This document shows, in pieces, positions 19,589 through 31,760 of a DNA stretch of 64,000 bases; within the stretch, counting starts at the first letter, position 1, and each line of letters begins with the position of its first letter. Below the pieces are notes generated by a model that was not told the DNA's origin, did no database searches, and saw nothing but the letters and a program-made list of their open reading frames with translations. Location: NCBI RefSeq assembly GCF_025336525.1, contig NZ_JAOCZP010000002.1:310001-374000 (forward strand), written 5' to 3'. This DNA comes from Chelativorans salis. GTDB taxonomy: Bacteria; Pseudomonadota; Alphaproteobacteria; Rhizobiales; Rhizobiaceae. The position numbers and the translations under genes were made by a program.

Positions 19589-20437
19589 ATGGTTGAGAAC
19601 AGGCCCCTCCTGAACCTGCTTTCGCATCTGGTGCTGATCGCCGGCGTGGTTGTCGTCGCTTTCCCGGTCTATGTAGCGATCATCGCCTCCACGCGCGGGC
19701 CCACCGACTTCATGTCGGGCCTCATCCCGCTGCTTCCCGGCCCGCACACGCTGGATAACTATCGCCGGATCATGTTCTCCGGGGTATCTACCTCCGGCGC
19801 GCCGCCCATCGCGCTGATGATGACGAACAGTCTGGTGATGGCGCTCGCCATCGCCATCGGTAAAATCGCCATCTCCCTCATCTCGGCCTTCGCCATTGTC
19901 TATTTCCGCTTCCCATTCCGGCAACTCGCCTTCTGGACGATCTTCATCACCTTGATGCTGCCGGTCGAAGTGCGCATCGTGCCGACTTTCAAGGTGGTGG
20001 CCGACCTCGGTATGCTCAATTCCTATGCCGGGCTGTCGATCCCGCTCATCGCCTCGGCGACGGCAACGTTTCTCTTCCGGCAGTTTTTCCTGACCGTCCC
20101 CGACGAGTTGACGGAGGCGGCACGCGTGGACGGTGCAGGGCCGCTGAAGTTCTTCCGCGATATCCTTTTGCCCTTGTCGCGGACCAACATCGCCGCACTG
20201 TTCGTCATCCTCTTCATCTACGGTTGGAACCAGTATCTGTGGCCGCTGCTGGTAACCACCGATCCCGGCTATTACACCGTCGTGATGGGCATCAAGCGCA
20301 TGGCGGAGGTGGCCGACGCTATCCCGCAATGGAACCTGGTCATGGCGACCGTCGTGCTCGCCATGCTGCCGCCGGTGGTCGTGGTGGTGGTGATGCAGCG
20401 GTTCTTCGTCAAGGGCCTGGTTGAAAGCGAGAAATAG
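19589..20437 (+). CDS. ugpE: sn-Glycerol-3-phosphate ABC transporter, permease UgpE
   Basis: 282 aa, six helices, starting MVENRPLLNLLSHLVLIAGVVVVAFPVYVAIIAST. The EAA loop is EAARVDGAGPLKFFRDILLPLSRTN. The C-terminal block YGWNQYLWPLLVTTDPGYYTVVMGIKRMA is specific to UgpE-like permeases. Ten bases after ugpA and three before ugpC, so one operon. Confidence 0.93.
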   Translation: MVENRPLLNLLSHLVLIAGVVVVAFPVYVAIIASTRGPTDFMSGLIPLLPGPHTLDNYRRIMFSGVSTSGAPPIALMMTNSLVMALAIAIGKIAISLISAFAIVYFRFPFRQLAFWTIFITLMLPVEVRIVPTFKVVADLGMLNSYAGLSIPLIASATATFLFRQFFLTVPDELTEAARVDGAGPLKFFRDILLPLSRTNIAALFVILFIYGWNQYLWPLLVTTDPGYYTVVMGIKRMAEVADAIPQWNLVMATVVLAMLPPVVVVVVMQRFFVKGLVESEK

Positions 20438-20440
20438 ATC

Positions 20441-21586
20441 ATGAGCGCAATAGCCATCCGCGACGTCAGGAAGAGCTACGGCAAGACCGAAGTGATCCAC
20501 GGAGTGAACATCGACATCGCCGACGGCGAGTTCATCGTCATCGTCGGCCCCTCGGGTTGCGGTAAGTCTACGTTGCTTCGCATGGTGGCGGGGTTGGAGA
20601 CGATCACCGAAGGCACCATCGAAATCGGCGGCCGGGTGGTCAACCGGCTGGAGCCGGGCGAGCGCGACATCGCAATGGTGTTTCAGAACTATGCGCTCTA
20701 TCCGCATATGAGCGTGTTCGACAACATGGCGTACGGGCTGAAGATCGCCGGCCTTTCCAAGGACGATATCCGCGCCCGCGTCGACAAGGCGGCGACCATG
20801 CTGCAGCTTCAGCCCTTCCTCGACCGCAAGCCGCGCCAGCTTTCCGGTGGACAGCGGCAGCGGGTGGCAATGGGCCGCGCCCTGGTACGCGATCCAGCCG
20901 CATTCCTTCTCGACGAGCCGCTGTCCAATCTCGACGCCAAGCTGCGCGTGCAGATGCGGCTTGAGATCAAGCAATTGCAGCAGTCCGTCGGCACCACCGC
21001 GCTTTACGTGACCCACGACCAGGTGGAGGCGATGACGCTGGCAGACCGGCTGGTGGTCATGCACGACGGGGTGGCCGAGCAGATCGATACGCCGATGGCC
21101 GTCTATGCGCGGCCGGCCACCACCTTCGTCGCCGGCTTCATCGGCTCGCCGGCCATGAACATGCTGCCGGTGGAAGCGGCGGGCAACCGCGGCCTCATGC
21201 TTGCCAATGGCAGGACGGTAAAACCGCGCGACATTCGCCTGCCGGAAAAGGGGCGCAAGGCGATCCTGGGTGTCAGGCCGGAACACATGGCGCCGGTCTC
21301 CGGTCCCAATGCCGATCTGGAGCTCGACGTGGCGGCGGTGGAGACGCTGGGCGCGGACACGCTGGCGCACGGGCGGCTTGCGGGGGTCGAGAACGGCAGC
21401 GGCGAGTTGGTGGTACGCTTGCCGGGGAGTACGCAGGTACGGCCGGGCGACCGGCTGGCGCTCGCCATCGAGCTGGGGATGGCGCATCTGTTTGATGCGG
21501 AGAGCGGTGCGAGGCTGAAAGAGCTCGATCTGCCGGCCGTGCCGGCACGAGCGGACAAGCGGCTTGCAGAGGCAGTTAACGCCTGA
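20441..21586 (+). CDS. ugpC: sn-Glycerol-3-phosphate ABC transporter, ATPase UgpC
   Basis: 381 aa, MalK/UgpC type. Walker [10 protein letters not shown] near 38, Q-loop [11 protein letters not shown], signature [15 protein letters not shown], Walker [16 protein letters not shown] and the switch His in [10 protein letters not shown] are intact. The C-terminal regulatory TOBE/OB region ([12 protein letters not shown]...[14 protein letters not shown]) is present. It drives import by UgpAE at the inner face of the membrane. Its stop codon lies inside a 20-base palindrome shared with the converging gene. Confidence 0.93.
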   Translation: MSAIAIRDVRKSYGKTEVIHGVNIDIADGEFIVIVGPSGCGKSTLLRMVAGLETITEGTIEIGGRVVNRLEPGERDIAMVFQNYALYPHMSVFDNMAYGLKIAGLSKDDIRARVDKAATMLQLQPFLDRKPRQLSGGQRQRVAMGRALVRDPAAFLLDEPLSNLDAKLRVQMRLEIKQLQQSVGTTALYVTHDQVEAMTLADRLVVMHDGVAEQIDTPMAVYARPATTFVAGFIGSPAMNMLPVEAAGNRGLMLANGRTVKPRDIRLPEKGRKAILGVRPEHMAPVSGPNADLELDVAAVETLGADTLAHGRLAGVENGSGELVVRLPGSTQVRPGDRLALAIELGMAHLFDAESGARLKELDLPAVPARADKRLAEAVNA

Positions 21587-21599
21587 CGCGCGTCAGGCG
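21580..21599. terminator. 20-base palindrome holding both stops of convergent genes
   Basis: CGCCTGACGC followed by GCGTCAGGCG is a perfect palindrome. The ugpC stop (21584-21586) and the stop of the minus-strand gene (21593-21595) are symmetry mates within it. It could fold in either transcript, but has no U-run, so any terminator role would be weak or Rho-assisted. Confidence 0.5.
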
Positions 21600-21820
21600 A
21601 CGGCGCGCAGCGCTTGCTGGCGCGGTCTCTCTTCCGGCGCCATACGCATCGCGTCCAGGACGGCGTTGAGTTCGTCCATGTCTACGTAGAAGGCACGGGC
21701 GAGATGAATTGGGATCAGCTCTTCCGGTATGCCCCGCTCCATCATCTTGCCGACCGCCAGCATGAGCTGTGCGCGGTCGGTCAAACGGGATTTGATGCTG
21801 TCTTCCCTTAGGTGGCGCAT
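21593..21820 (-). CDS. Small conserved hypothetical protein
   Basis: 75 aa from the ATG at 21820 ([58 protein letters not shown]). A frame from 21856 would add 12 residues. Soluble, helical, with no signal peptide. I recognise no named domain; its clean codon pattern suggests a real gene, and similar small proteins appear in other rhizobial genomes as far as I recall. It converges with ugpC. Confidence 0.65.
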   Translation of the reverse strand: MRHLREDSIKSRLTDRAQLMLAVGKMMERGIPEELIPIHLARAFYVDMDELNAVLDAMRMAPEERPRQQALRAVA

Positions 21821-21982
21821 GGTTCTTCCCCTGGCTGAGTGGCACGGATCCAACATGTGCCGTCAAGCCTGATACGCGGCTGCACGAAACGGAAAATACG
21901 CGGCCGCCGAAGCGCGGCGGGGAGGGCGAATCAGCCCAGAGCCATTATGCCCGGCACGAATCGGCGCGCAAGAGTCGGGCGG

Positions 21983-22546
21983 CTAAAAGGCGAAGGAGGC
22001 CTGCGCGGGCTCCGCGCCGGGCGGGACGGCGCGCTCCAGCGCCAGCATCTTGAGTTTGGTCGTCGTGCCGCCGGGCGCGGAGAAACCGCCGAGCTTGCCG
22101 CCCGCCGCCAGGATGCGGTGACAGGGGACGATGAGCGGCACGGGATTGCGGCCGAGCGCGGTGCCAGTCTCGCGCGCGGCCTCGGGAAAGCCTGCCTCCT
22201 CGGCGAGCGCGCCATAGGTGGTGGTCTCGCCGTAGCCGAGCCGACGCGCTGCCGCATAGATGGCGCGGCGGAAGGGATCGACGCCGTCGAGATCGAGCGC
22301 GATGGCGGAAAAATCCTCGCGCTCGCCGGCGAAATAGCGCGTGGCGGCGGCGACGACCTCGGCCGTTGTACCGGTAGGGGCGGCCTCGCGGGAGCCAGGC
22401 GTGCGTTTTACCAGCGTTTCGGCGACCGACTCGGGAGTGGCCATGGGGAGCATGAAGCGGGCGATGCCGTGTTCGGTCCATCCGATGCCGCAAAAGCCGA
22501 AGGCGGTCTCGAAGACGTGATGGAAGGAGACGTGTTGGGAGGTCAT
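21983..22546 (-). CDS. ogt: Methylated-DNA-[protein]-cysteine S-methyltransferase
   Basis: 187 aa. The alkyl-acceptor site PCHR has Cys 142 (NPVPLIVPCHRILAAGGKLGGFS), and the helix-turn-helix block GYGETTTYGALAEEAGFPEAARETGTALGRNP is typical. It transfers a methyl group from O6-methylguanine in DNA to its own Cys and is then inactive. There is no AdaA-type zinc domain, so this is the Ogt type. The ATG at 22546 has GGAG upstream; longer frames add low-complexity residues. Confidence 0.92.
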   Translation of the reverse strand: MTSQHVSFHHVFETAFGFCGIGWTEHGIARFMLPMATPESVAETLVKRTPGSREAAPTGTTAEVVAAATRYFAGEREDFSAIALDLDGVDPFRRAIYAAARRLGYGETTTYGALAEEAGFPEAARETGTALGRNPVPLIVPCHRILAAGGKLGGFSAPGGTTTKLKMLALERAVPPGAEPAQASFAF

Positions 22547-22658
22547 GGGGCACTCCACGGCAATTCCGCTCGGCGGCCATGATAACGCCGGGCGGGTACA
22601 AAGCAAGAACGATTGTGACGGTATCCTTTGAAGATTGAACGACCGGCGCTGCCGTTGT

Positions 22659-23321
22659 ATGCAAAGGCAACTGGGGCAGCGGTCTATACGGAAAGCGAGA
22701 GGGGTCTTGCCTCCAATCTCCCGAATTTTGAGCTTCGGCGTGCTTCTTGGTGCACCGTTTCTTGTCGGCTGCAGCACGACGGGTGGCGGAACGACGGCCA
22801 GTGCTGAAGCGGACGATAAGGTGGTCGCCAGCAGCCTGGCGGCGGAGCAGGATGCCGAGCTTGCCGGTGTCGCGGAGATCGCGCCCAACGCCTATGCCGG
22901 GGGTGCGCCGTCGCCGGCGCTGACCGCCTTCGAGGAGAGCGGGGCGGTGCGCGCGGTAGAAGCGCAGAGCGCCGAGCTCGACGGGTTGATCGCCAAATAC
23001 GCCGCGCTTTACGGGGTGCCGGTGGGGCTGGTGCGGCGCGTGGTCGAGCGGGAGAGCAACTTCAATCCGGCGGCACAGAACCGCATCTACTGGGGCCTGA
23101 TGCAGATCCGCCACGACACCGCGCGGACCATGGGCTATCGCGGGCCGGCGAGCGGGCTACTCGATGCCGAGACCAACCTCAAATATGCCGTCAAATATCT
23201 GCGCGGGGCCTATATCACCGCCGGCGGCAACGAGGACCGGGCGGTGGGTTTTTACGCGAGCGGCTATTATTACGACGCCAAGCGCAAGGGGCTGCTCGAG
23301 GAAACCGGGCTGCGCAGCTGA
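22659..23321 (+). CDS. Lytic transglycosylase SLT-domain lipoprotein
   Basis: 220 aa from the ATG at 22659. A lipoprotein signal (ISRILSFGVLLGAPFLVGCSTT, lipobox LVGC) anchors it to the membrane. The C-terminal SLT domain has the catalytic Glu in RRVVERESNFNPAAQ, then YWGLMQIRHDTARTMGY and YLRGAYITAGGNEDRAVGFYASGYY. It cleaves peptidoglycan glycan strands in the periplasm. Other starts are possible: TTG at 22635, or TTG at 22707 just after AGAGGGG, which would still keep the signal peptide. Confidence 0.87.
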   Translation: MQRQLGQRSIRKARGVLPPISRILSFGVLLGAPFLVGCSTTGGGTTASAEADDKVVASSLAAEQDAELAGVAEIAPNAYAGGAPSPALTAFEESGAVRAVEAQSAELDGLIAKYAALYGVPVGLVRRVVERESNFNPAAQNRIYWGLMQIRHDTARTMGYRGPASGLLDAETNLKYAVKYLRGAYITAGGNEDRAVGFYASGYYYDAKRKGLLEETGLRS

Positions 23322-23493
23322 AGCGTCGTCTGCCGGCCGGCCGCTCTTTGCGCGCGGGGGCGATGGCAAGAGGTGTCCGCTGCCTCTTGCGACTGTCTTT
23401 AAAAGTACAGCCAAACGGGTGTATGTAGCCGCGCTGTCGGTTTGGGCGGGGCCGCTTCGTCTTCGATAGAAGATTTGCCGAGAGAGGGCTGTC

Positions 23494-24504
23494 ATGAACG
23501 ATACAGTGCTGGCGAACCGTCCCGCGGCCGCCGAGAGGGCCTTGCCGCTCGCCATTTCCGTGCGTGGGCTGGTCAAGCATTTCGGTGATGTGAAGGCCCT
23601 CGACGGGATCGATCTCGATGTGCCGCGCGGCATGATCTTCGCCATCCTCGGGCCGAACGGTGCGGGCAAGACGACGCTGATCCGCGTGCTTGCCACGCTT
23701 CTTTCGCCTGACGCGGGCTCGGCCACGGTGATGGGGCACGACCTCGTTTCCGAGCCGCGGGCCGTGCGCGGGGCCATCGCCATGACGGGGCAGTTCGCCT
23801 CGCTCGACGAGGACCTGACGGGGCGCGAGAATCTTCTGATGCTGGCGCGCCTGTGGGGCTTTGCCGGGCGGGCGGCGAAGCAGCGGGCGGATGAGCTTCT
23901 GGCCGCCTTCGACCTTTCGGATGCGGCGAAGAAGCAGGTGAAGTCGTATTCCGGCGGCATGCGCCGCAGGCTCGACATCGCCGCCTCGCTCATCGTCACG
24001 CCGGGCATCCTTTTCCTGGACGAGCCGACCACCGGCCTCGACCCGAAGGCGCGGCAGGGCGTGTGGCGGATGATCCGGCAGCTGGCGCAGTCGGGCGTGA
24101 CCGTGCTTTTGACGACGCAGTATCTGGAGGAGGCCGACCAGCTGGCCGCGCGCATCGCCGTCATCGACCACGGGAAGAAGATCGCCGAGGGGACGAGCCG
24201 CGAACTGAAGGCGGAGATCGGCTCCGGTTTCCTGCATGTGGCGCTGGCCGACCAGGGGCGGCTCGACGAGGCGGAGGGCATCCTGGAAGCCCGCCTCGGC
24301 AACACCGTGCAGCGGAATGCCGAAGGGGCGCAGCTTTCCGTCGTCGCCGAGACGCCGAAGGCGGCGAACGAGGCGCTTGCCGCGCTGATCGCCGCCGGCA
24401 TCGAGCTTGCGGATTTCTCAATGGGGTCGCCGAGCCTCGACGAGGTGTTCTTCGCGCTCACGGGGCAGGGGCTGGAAGACGAGAAGAAGGAAGAAGAAGA
24501 ATGA
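23494..24504 (+). CDS. DrrA-like ABC exporter ATPase
   Basis: 336 aa. Walker A GPNGAGKTT, signature YSGGMRRRLDIAASLI, Walker B LFLDEPTTGLDPKARQGVW and a C-terminal extension ending in SLDEVFFALTGQGLE match the daunorubicin-resistance (DrrA) subfamily. Together with the next gene it forms an ABC-2 exporter for hydrophobic drugs, lipids or polysaccharides. The real substrate is unknown. It overlaps the permease gene by ATGA, so the two are coupled. Confidence 0.9.
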   Translation: MNDTVLANRPAAAERALPLAISVRGLVKHFGDVKALDGIDLDVPRGMIFAILGPNGAGKTTLIRVLATLLSPDAGSATVMGHDLVSEPRAVRGAIAMTGQFASLDEDLTGRENLLMLARLWGFAGRAAKQRADELLAAFDLSDAAKKQVKSYSGGMRRRLDIAASLIVTPGILFLDEPTTGLDPKARQGVWRMIRQLAQSGVTVLLTTQYLEEADQLAARIAVIDHGKKIAEGTSRELKAEIGSGFLHVALADQGRLDEAEGILEARLGNTVQRNAEGAQLSVVAETPKAANEALAALIAAGIELADFSMGSPSLDEVFFALTGQGLEDEKKEEEE

Positions 24505-25304
24505 GCGAGATCACGCCCGCCATGCTCAAGGACGTGCCGCGCCCGGCGGCACCTTCGGCCTTTTCCAATGCGCTCGTTTTCGGATGGCGGGCGATCCTGA
24601 AGTTCAAGCACGTGCCTGAGCAGCTCTTCGATCTGATCATGACGCCGCTCATGTTCACGCTGCTCTTCACCTTCGTCTTCGGCGGCGCGCTGGCGGGCTC
24701 GCCGGGCGAATATCTGCAGTTCTTCCTGCCGGGCATCCTGGTGCAGACGGTGGTGTTCAACTCGGTCTATTCCGGCATGGGGCTTTCGACGGACCTTTCC
24801 AAGGGGCTGTTCGAGCGCTTCCGGTCGCTGCCCATCTGGTCGCTGTCGCCGTTCGCCGGGCTGATGGTGGGCGACGTCCTGCGCCACGTGATCGCCGGCG
24901 GCATCATCCTCGGCATCGGGCTTGCGCTGGGCTATCGGCCGGAGGCGGGGATTTCGGGTGTCTTCTTCTCCTTCCTGCTCCTGATCGCCATCGGCTTCGG
25001 CACGGGGTGGATCTTCCTCGTGCTGGGGCTTTTGATCCGCACGCCGATGACGGTGATGACGATCGGCTTCACGTTCATCTTCCCGCTGGTCTTCGCCTCC
25101 AACATCATGGTGCGGCCGGAGACCATGCCCCGCTTGCTCGAGGCCTTCGTGGTGCGCAACCCGGTCTCGCACCAGACGACGGCGCTGCGCGGGCTGATGG
25201 CGGGGAGTGCGACGACGGGGGAGGTGCTTTTGGCGCTGGCGGCGCCGGTGGTGCTGACCATCGTGCTGGCGCCGGTGGTGCTGTGGCTTTATCGGCGGAA
25301 TTGA
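24501..25304 (+). CDS. DrrB-like ABC-2 exporter permease
   Basis: 267 aa with about six membrane helices (TPLMFTLLFTFVFGGALAG, FFLPGILVQTVVFNSVYSGMGLSTDLSKGLFERFRSLPI, IFPLVFASNIMVRPETMP). The ELFERFRSLP-like block after the second helix is the ABC-2 signature of DrrB. Starts inside the stop of the ATPase gene. Followed by a long repeat-rich gap, so it ends the operon. Confidence 0.9.
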   Translation: MSEITPAMLKDVPRPAAPSAFSNALVFGWRAILKFKHVPEQLFDLIMTPLMFTLLFTFVFGGALAGSPGEYLQFFLPGILVQTVVFNSVYSGMGLSTDLSKGLFERFRSLPIWSLSPFAGLMVGDVLRHVIAGGIILGIGLALGYRPEAGISGVFFSFLLLIAIGFGTGWIFLVLGLLIRTPMTVMTIGFTFIFPLVFASNIMVRPETMPRLLEAFVVRNPVSHQTTALRGLMAGSATTGEVLLALAAPVVLTIVLAPVVLWLYRRN

Positions 25305-25959
25305 GGGCTCCCTTTCCCTCCCCGCAAGGGGGAGGGGATTTTGCGACGCATCGCCCTTCCCGCAAGGGCGATGGCGCGCGGCATCATTGCCACGCCCGCT
25401 GCTCGCGTCTGGCCATTTCAAAGAACCCACCCTTCGGGAAGGCTCCCTTGAGGTGGTGGGAAGACGGGCGGCCGAAGTGTCGCCAGTCTAAATTTTTTAA
25501 GCGACCTCTCGGCCGCCCGTCCGGCGATTTCCGTCTCCGCCCGTTCCGCTTCCAGGGAGTGGATTGTGGAAGGTTTTGCCTTCCGCGACGGGGGTGGCCC
25601 TTCGACCCGCTCGGGGCTGCCACGTTGCCCGTCATTCCTCCACTCCCCTTTAAAGTGCACCGTCCGGCACGCGCCGCCCGTAGTGGCGGCAGGGGAACCC
25701 TTGGGCGGAGCCTCCCCGGGCCGGCCGCCACGTTAGCGGCCCGCCGGAGGCGCCGGCCCCTCCCCACGAGACCGCCGTCGCGATCTGCGTTCCCGCAGGA
25801 GGGACGGGGAGCATGATAGGGGCGGCTCGGGCAGCGGGGATAAAATGCGCGGTTGGCGGAGCAAAGAAATTATAAGCGATTGTTTTGGAACGAATGTTTT
25901 TTTGAGGGGGTGGGAATTTATCCCCGCTGGCGCCGCCCTCCGCTATGGCTCCCGTGGGG
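25305..25959. repeat. Repeat-rich non-coding region with long hairpins
   Basis: 655 bases without a credible gene. It opens with a REP-like CCCTCC/GGGGAGGG stem (about 25313-25336) related to copies near 40.8 and 47.3 kb. A long hairpin spans 25463-25521: GACGGGCGGCCGA pairs with TCGGCCGCCCGTC, then GTCGC with GCGAC, across a 17-base A+T-rich loop. Further inverted repeats follow near 25680-25770 (GGGCCGGC/GCCGGCCC). This looks like one or more non-autonomous palindromic elements. Confidence 0.7.
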
Positions 25960-26238
25960 CTAAGCCGCGTCGGCCATGTTCGGGGCGGGGGCTATTGCCG
26001 CGACGACGGCGTCGGCGGGTTCGCGCAGGAAATCGGGGTCGCGGCGCAGGTCGTCGAGGGAGCGCGGCTCAGGGCGCTCGCCCGGCCAGTCCTCGAAGGC
26101 GAAGCCGAGGGCGGCGGAAGCCTCCCGCAAGGTCTCGTCCAGCGTATCCGCGACGGCGATCACGCCCGCCACGTCGGGGAAGGACACACCGTAGCCGCTG
26201 TCCGGCTCCTTGTGGATGAGCGCGATGTAGCGGGTCAT
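25960..26238 (-). CDS. Orphan HicB-family antitoxin-like protein
   Basis: 92 aa. It begins MTRYIALIHKEPDSGYGVSFPDVAGVIAVADTLDETLREASAALGFAFEDW, the HicB RNase-H-like domain that neutralises the HicA mRNA interferase in type II toxin-antitoxin systems. No hicA-like frame exists on either side: upstream there are only 31 bases to the ATPase gene, and downstream lies the repeat region. The C-terminal DNA-binding part is short and Ala/Pro-rich. Either a solitary regulator, a remnant, or partnered with a different toxin. Confidence 0.78.
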   Translation of the reverse strand: MTRYIALIHKEPDSGYGVSFPDVAGVIAVADTLDETLREASAALGFAFEDWPGERPEPRSLDDLRRDPDFLREPADAVVAAIAPAPNMADAA

Positions 26239-26269
26239 GCCTGTCAGTCCTTCGGCCAGCGCGCCTGGG

Positions 26270-28021
26270 CTAATGCAGAAATGCCGCCATCGACTCCAGC
26301 TTCCCGGTTAAGTCGGCGGGGATATCCGCAGGTTCCATTTCATCAATAATTTGATTGATCGTGATACTACTTCCAAAATCCCGCTGTAATTCAGTAGACA
26401 GAACAGCAATGAATTCCTTGCCCGGCACGATAGAAAGCCGCGATTCTAGATCGCGCCAGTACGCCTCAAAACGCTGATTCGCTCTCTCCAAATGCGTTGG
26501 TTCCGCAGTGCGTCTATCTACTTCCCTGTGAAATGAGAGATAGTTCGCTGAATACTGCGCTTGGCAAGCGCCTCGAAACCTTTCCGTCAACTCCAACAAG
26601 TGCGCTTCAATTTGCTGATCCGTTTGCTGAGCACCCCGAGCGCGCAATCGTTTATGAATAGCAGCTAATAAGGGTCTGCCAACCAATGAGTAGTTCTCGA
26701 TCTCCTTACGAGAAAGGACGTCTATCCACAGAGCTTGATTATTAAGTGTCTTCTTAAATTTTTCAATTTCCTCATCGCACCTGTAGTCTCTATCAAATAG
26801 CGCTGCAATTCTTACGTCCAGACCAAATATATTATGCAACGCCCAATCAACTTCCCTTACTCTAATCCACTGCGAGAATCCCCCTGCCTGTAGATAAGCA
26901 GTTTTTGGACTTTGAAATATCTTGTCGACTCGGGCTTTGGTTGCAAATTTTCGTATTAGGTTCTTTTCTCTGCCTTCAAAGAAAATTATCCTGTCAGCTC
27001 GTGCAATCCGAGCGAACTCGGCGTTTTCTGAGGAGCCGAGATAAGAATATACCTTTTTGTATCCTTCATCTGTCGTGACGCGTACTCCGGTGCGTTTGCT
27101 CGGGAGAATAGATACAATATCGCCTGGATCCGCTTCGTTCATGATTTCGGTTGAATGCGTTGCGACGAACGTTTGGGCGAAGCGTTCCTTAGCCATTTTG
27201 AGGATACGTTTCTGTAGCTCCGGGTGAAGGTAGATGTCGGGCTCATCTAGTATCAAAATTGACTCTTGTTTTGCGCGCAAGAACTGCGCCATCATCTGCA
27301 TCCAAACCTGAAAGCCAAATCCAGACCAATATACCTCTCTTGGAATTCTATTTTCTATGTACATCATTGTTAAGTATGATGGATCTCCCCTTACAATCTC
27401 TGGTCTCTCAATATCAATTTCCTCCCATCCCTCCTTGCATAGCTCAATGAATCCTTGAAATTCTCTTTCCGACTTTAAATGCAATATGTTTCGAAAATTT
27501 CGACTTCCAAGGCGGGTATTCTCATTTCGCGCTACTGTCTCTGGTCTAACAGAGATTTCCCTTTCTTCGAGGGCTGATAGTGTTGGAACTATAACTAAAT
27601 CTACTGGAAGTAATTTCCTAAAATCTAATGCTGTTCGTGGAAGTGCCTTATCCGTCTGAATGAACGCGTTTACGGGCTCTTCAGGATGAAGCCAAATGTG
27701 GACTTGAACGTCATTGTTCAGTCTAATGTTAATTTTTGCGGGCTCGTCACCATAGTCGCGTACGACGTTTTCAATAGGAATGCCAATGAGGGTTTGTGGC
27801 ATTCGATATGATGCGCAAACTCCTATTCCCTCGTGATCCCTAAGCTGAGGGTTGTTTCTACTGGCATACCGATAAACATCCCGAAAAACCCTGAGTGCAT
27901 CTAAGGTTGTAGACTTGCCAGCATTGTTTGGGCCGACAAAAACGTTTGTCTCTTTGCAGACTATTGAAAAGCGCTCGAATTTTTTGAACTCGGAGAAACC
28001 GATAGAGTGAATTGTCGCCAT
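26270..28021 (-). CDS. OLD-family ATPase with TOPRIM nuclease domain
   Basis: 583 aa. N-terminal ABC-type ATPase: Walker A GPNNAGKST (30-38), Walker B ILILDEPDIYLHPELQ and the downstream ATHSTEIM. The C-terminal half holds TOPRIM features: IIFFEGREKNLIRKF (Glu) and IAALFDRDYRCDEE (DRD). This is the architecture of Overcoming-Lysogenization-Defect nucleases, many of which defend against phage. No UvrD-like (GajB) or reverse transcriptase partner is nearby, so it would be a stand-alone type. The gene is clearly A+T-richer than carB and its other neighbours, a sign of transfer. GGGAGG before the ATG at 28021 fixes the start. Confidence 0.82.
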   Translation of the reverse strand: MATIHSIGFSEFKKFERFSIVCKETNVFVGPNNAGKSTTLDALRVFRDVYRYASRNNPQLRDHEGIGVCASYRMPQTLIGIPIENVVRDYGDEPAKINIRLNNDVQVHIWLHPEEPVNAFIQTDKALPRTALDFRKLLPVDLVIVPTLSALEEREISVRPETVARNENTRLGSRNFRNILHLKSEREFQGFIELCKEGWEEIDIERPEIVRGDPSYLTMMYIENRIPREVYWSGFGFQVWMQMMAQFLRAKQESILILDEPDIYLHPELQKRILKMAKERFAQTFVATHSTEIMNEADPGDIVSILPSKRTGVRVTTDEGYKKVYSYLGSSENAEFARIARADRIIFFEGREKNLIRKFATKARVDKIFQSPKTAYLQAGGFSQWIRVREVDWALHNIFGLDVRIAALFDRDYRCDEEIEKFKKTLNNQALWIDVLSRKEIENYSLVGRPLLAAIHKRLRARGAQQTDQQIEAHLLELTERFRGACQAQYSANYLSFHREVDRRTAEPTHLERANQRFEAYWRDLESRLSIVPGKEFIAVLSTELQRDFGSSITINQIIDEMEPADIPADLTGKLESMAAFLH

Positions 28022-28097
28022 GGCCCGCCCTCCCAAATGAAGCGGACCGCATTCTTAATTATTTATGTCTGCTAACCAAGAGGCACAGCGGCTGGTA

Positions 28098-31586
<3,489 letters not shown>

Positions 31587-31760
31587 GGAGGGTCCGTCCG
31601 TGGCTCGGGCCTGCGCGGGCGTTGCGCCCCCGCGGCAGAGGAAGTCAAAACTGTCAGGCTAGGCGGGCCTTATAGGCAATGGCGGGCGGCGACGGAACCC
31701 CGAAAATGCGCCCGTGGCGGGTTGTTGCCCGGTTGGGGATCGGCGGTGCATGCTGCCGCC

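Noticed and set aside
19538-21487. 649-residue minus-strand frame opposite ugpE and ugpC
   Set aside because: Antisense to two confident ABC-transporter genes, His/Asp-rich, no motifs.
23157-25430. 757-residue minus-strand frame opposite the DrrAB-like genes
   Set aside because: Antisense to confident genes, Arg/Ser/Pro-rich low complexity.
25845-26349. Plus-strand frames across the HicB region
   Set aside because: Arg/Gly/Pro-rich shadows of the HicB gene on the other strand.
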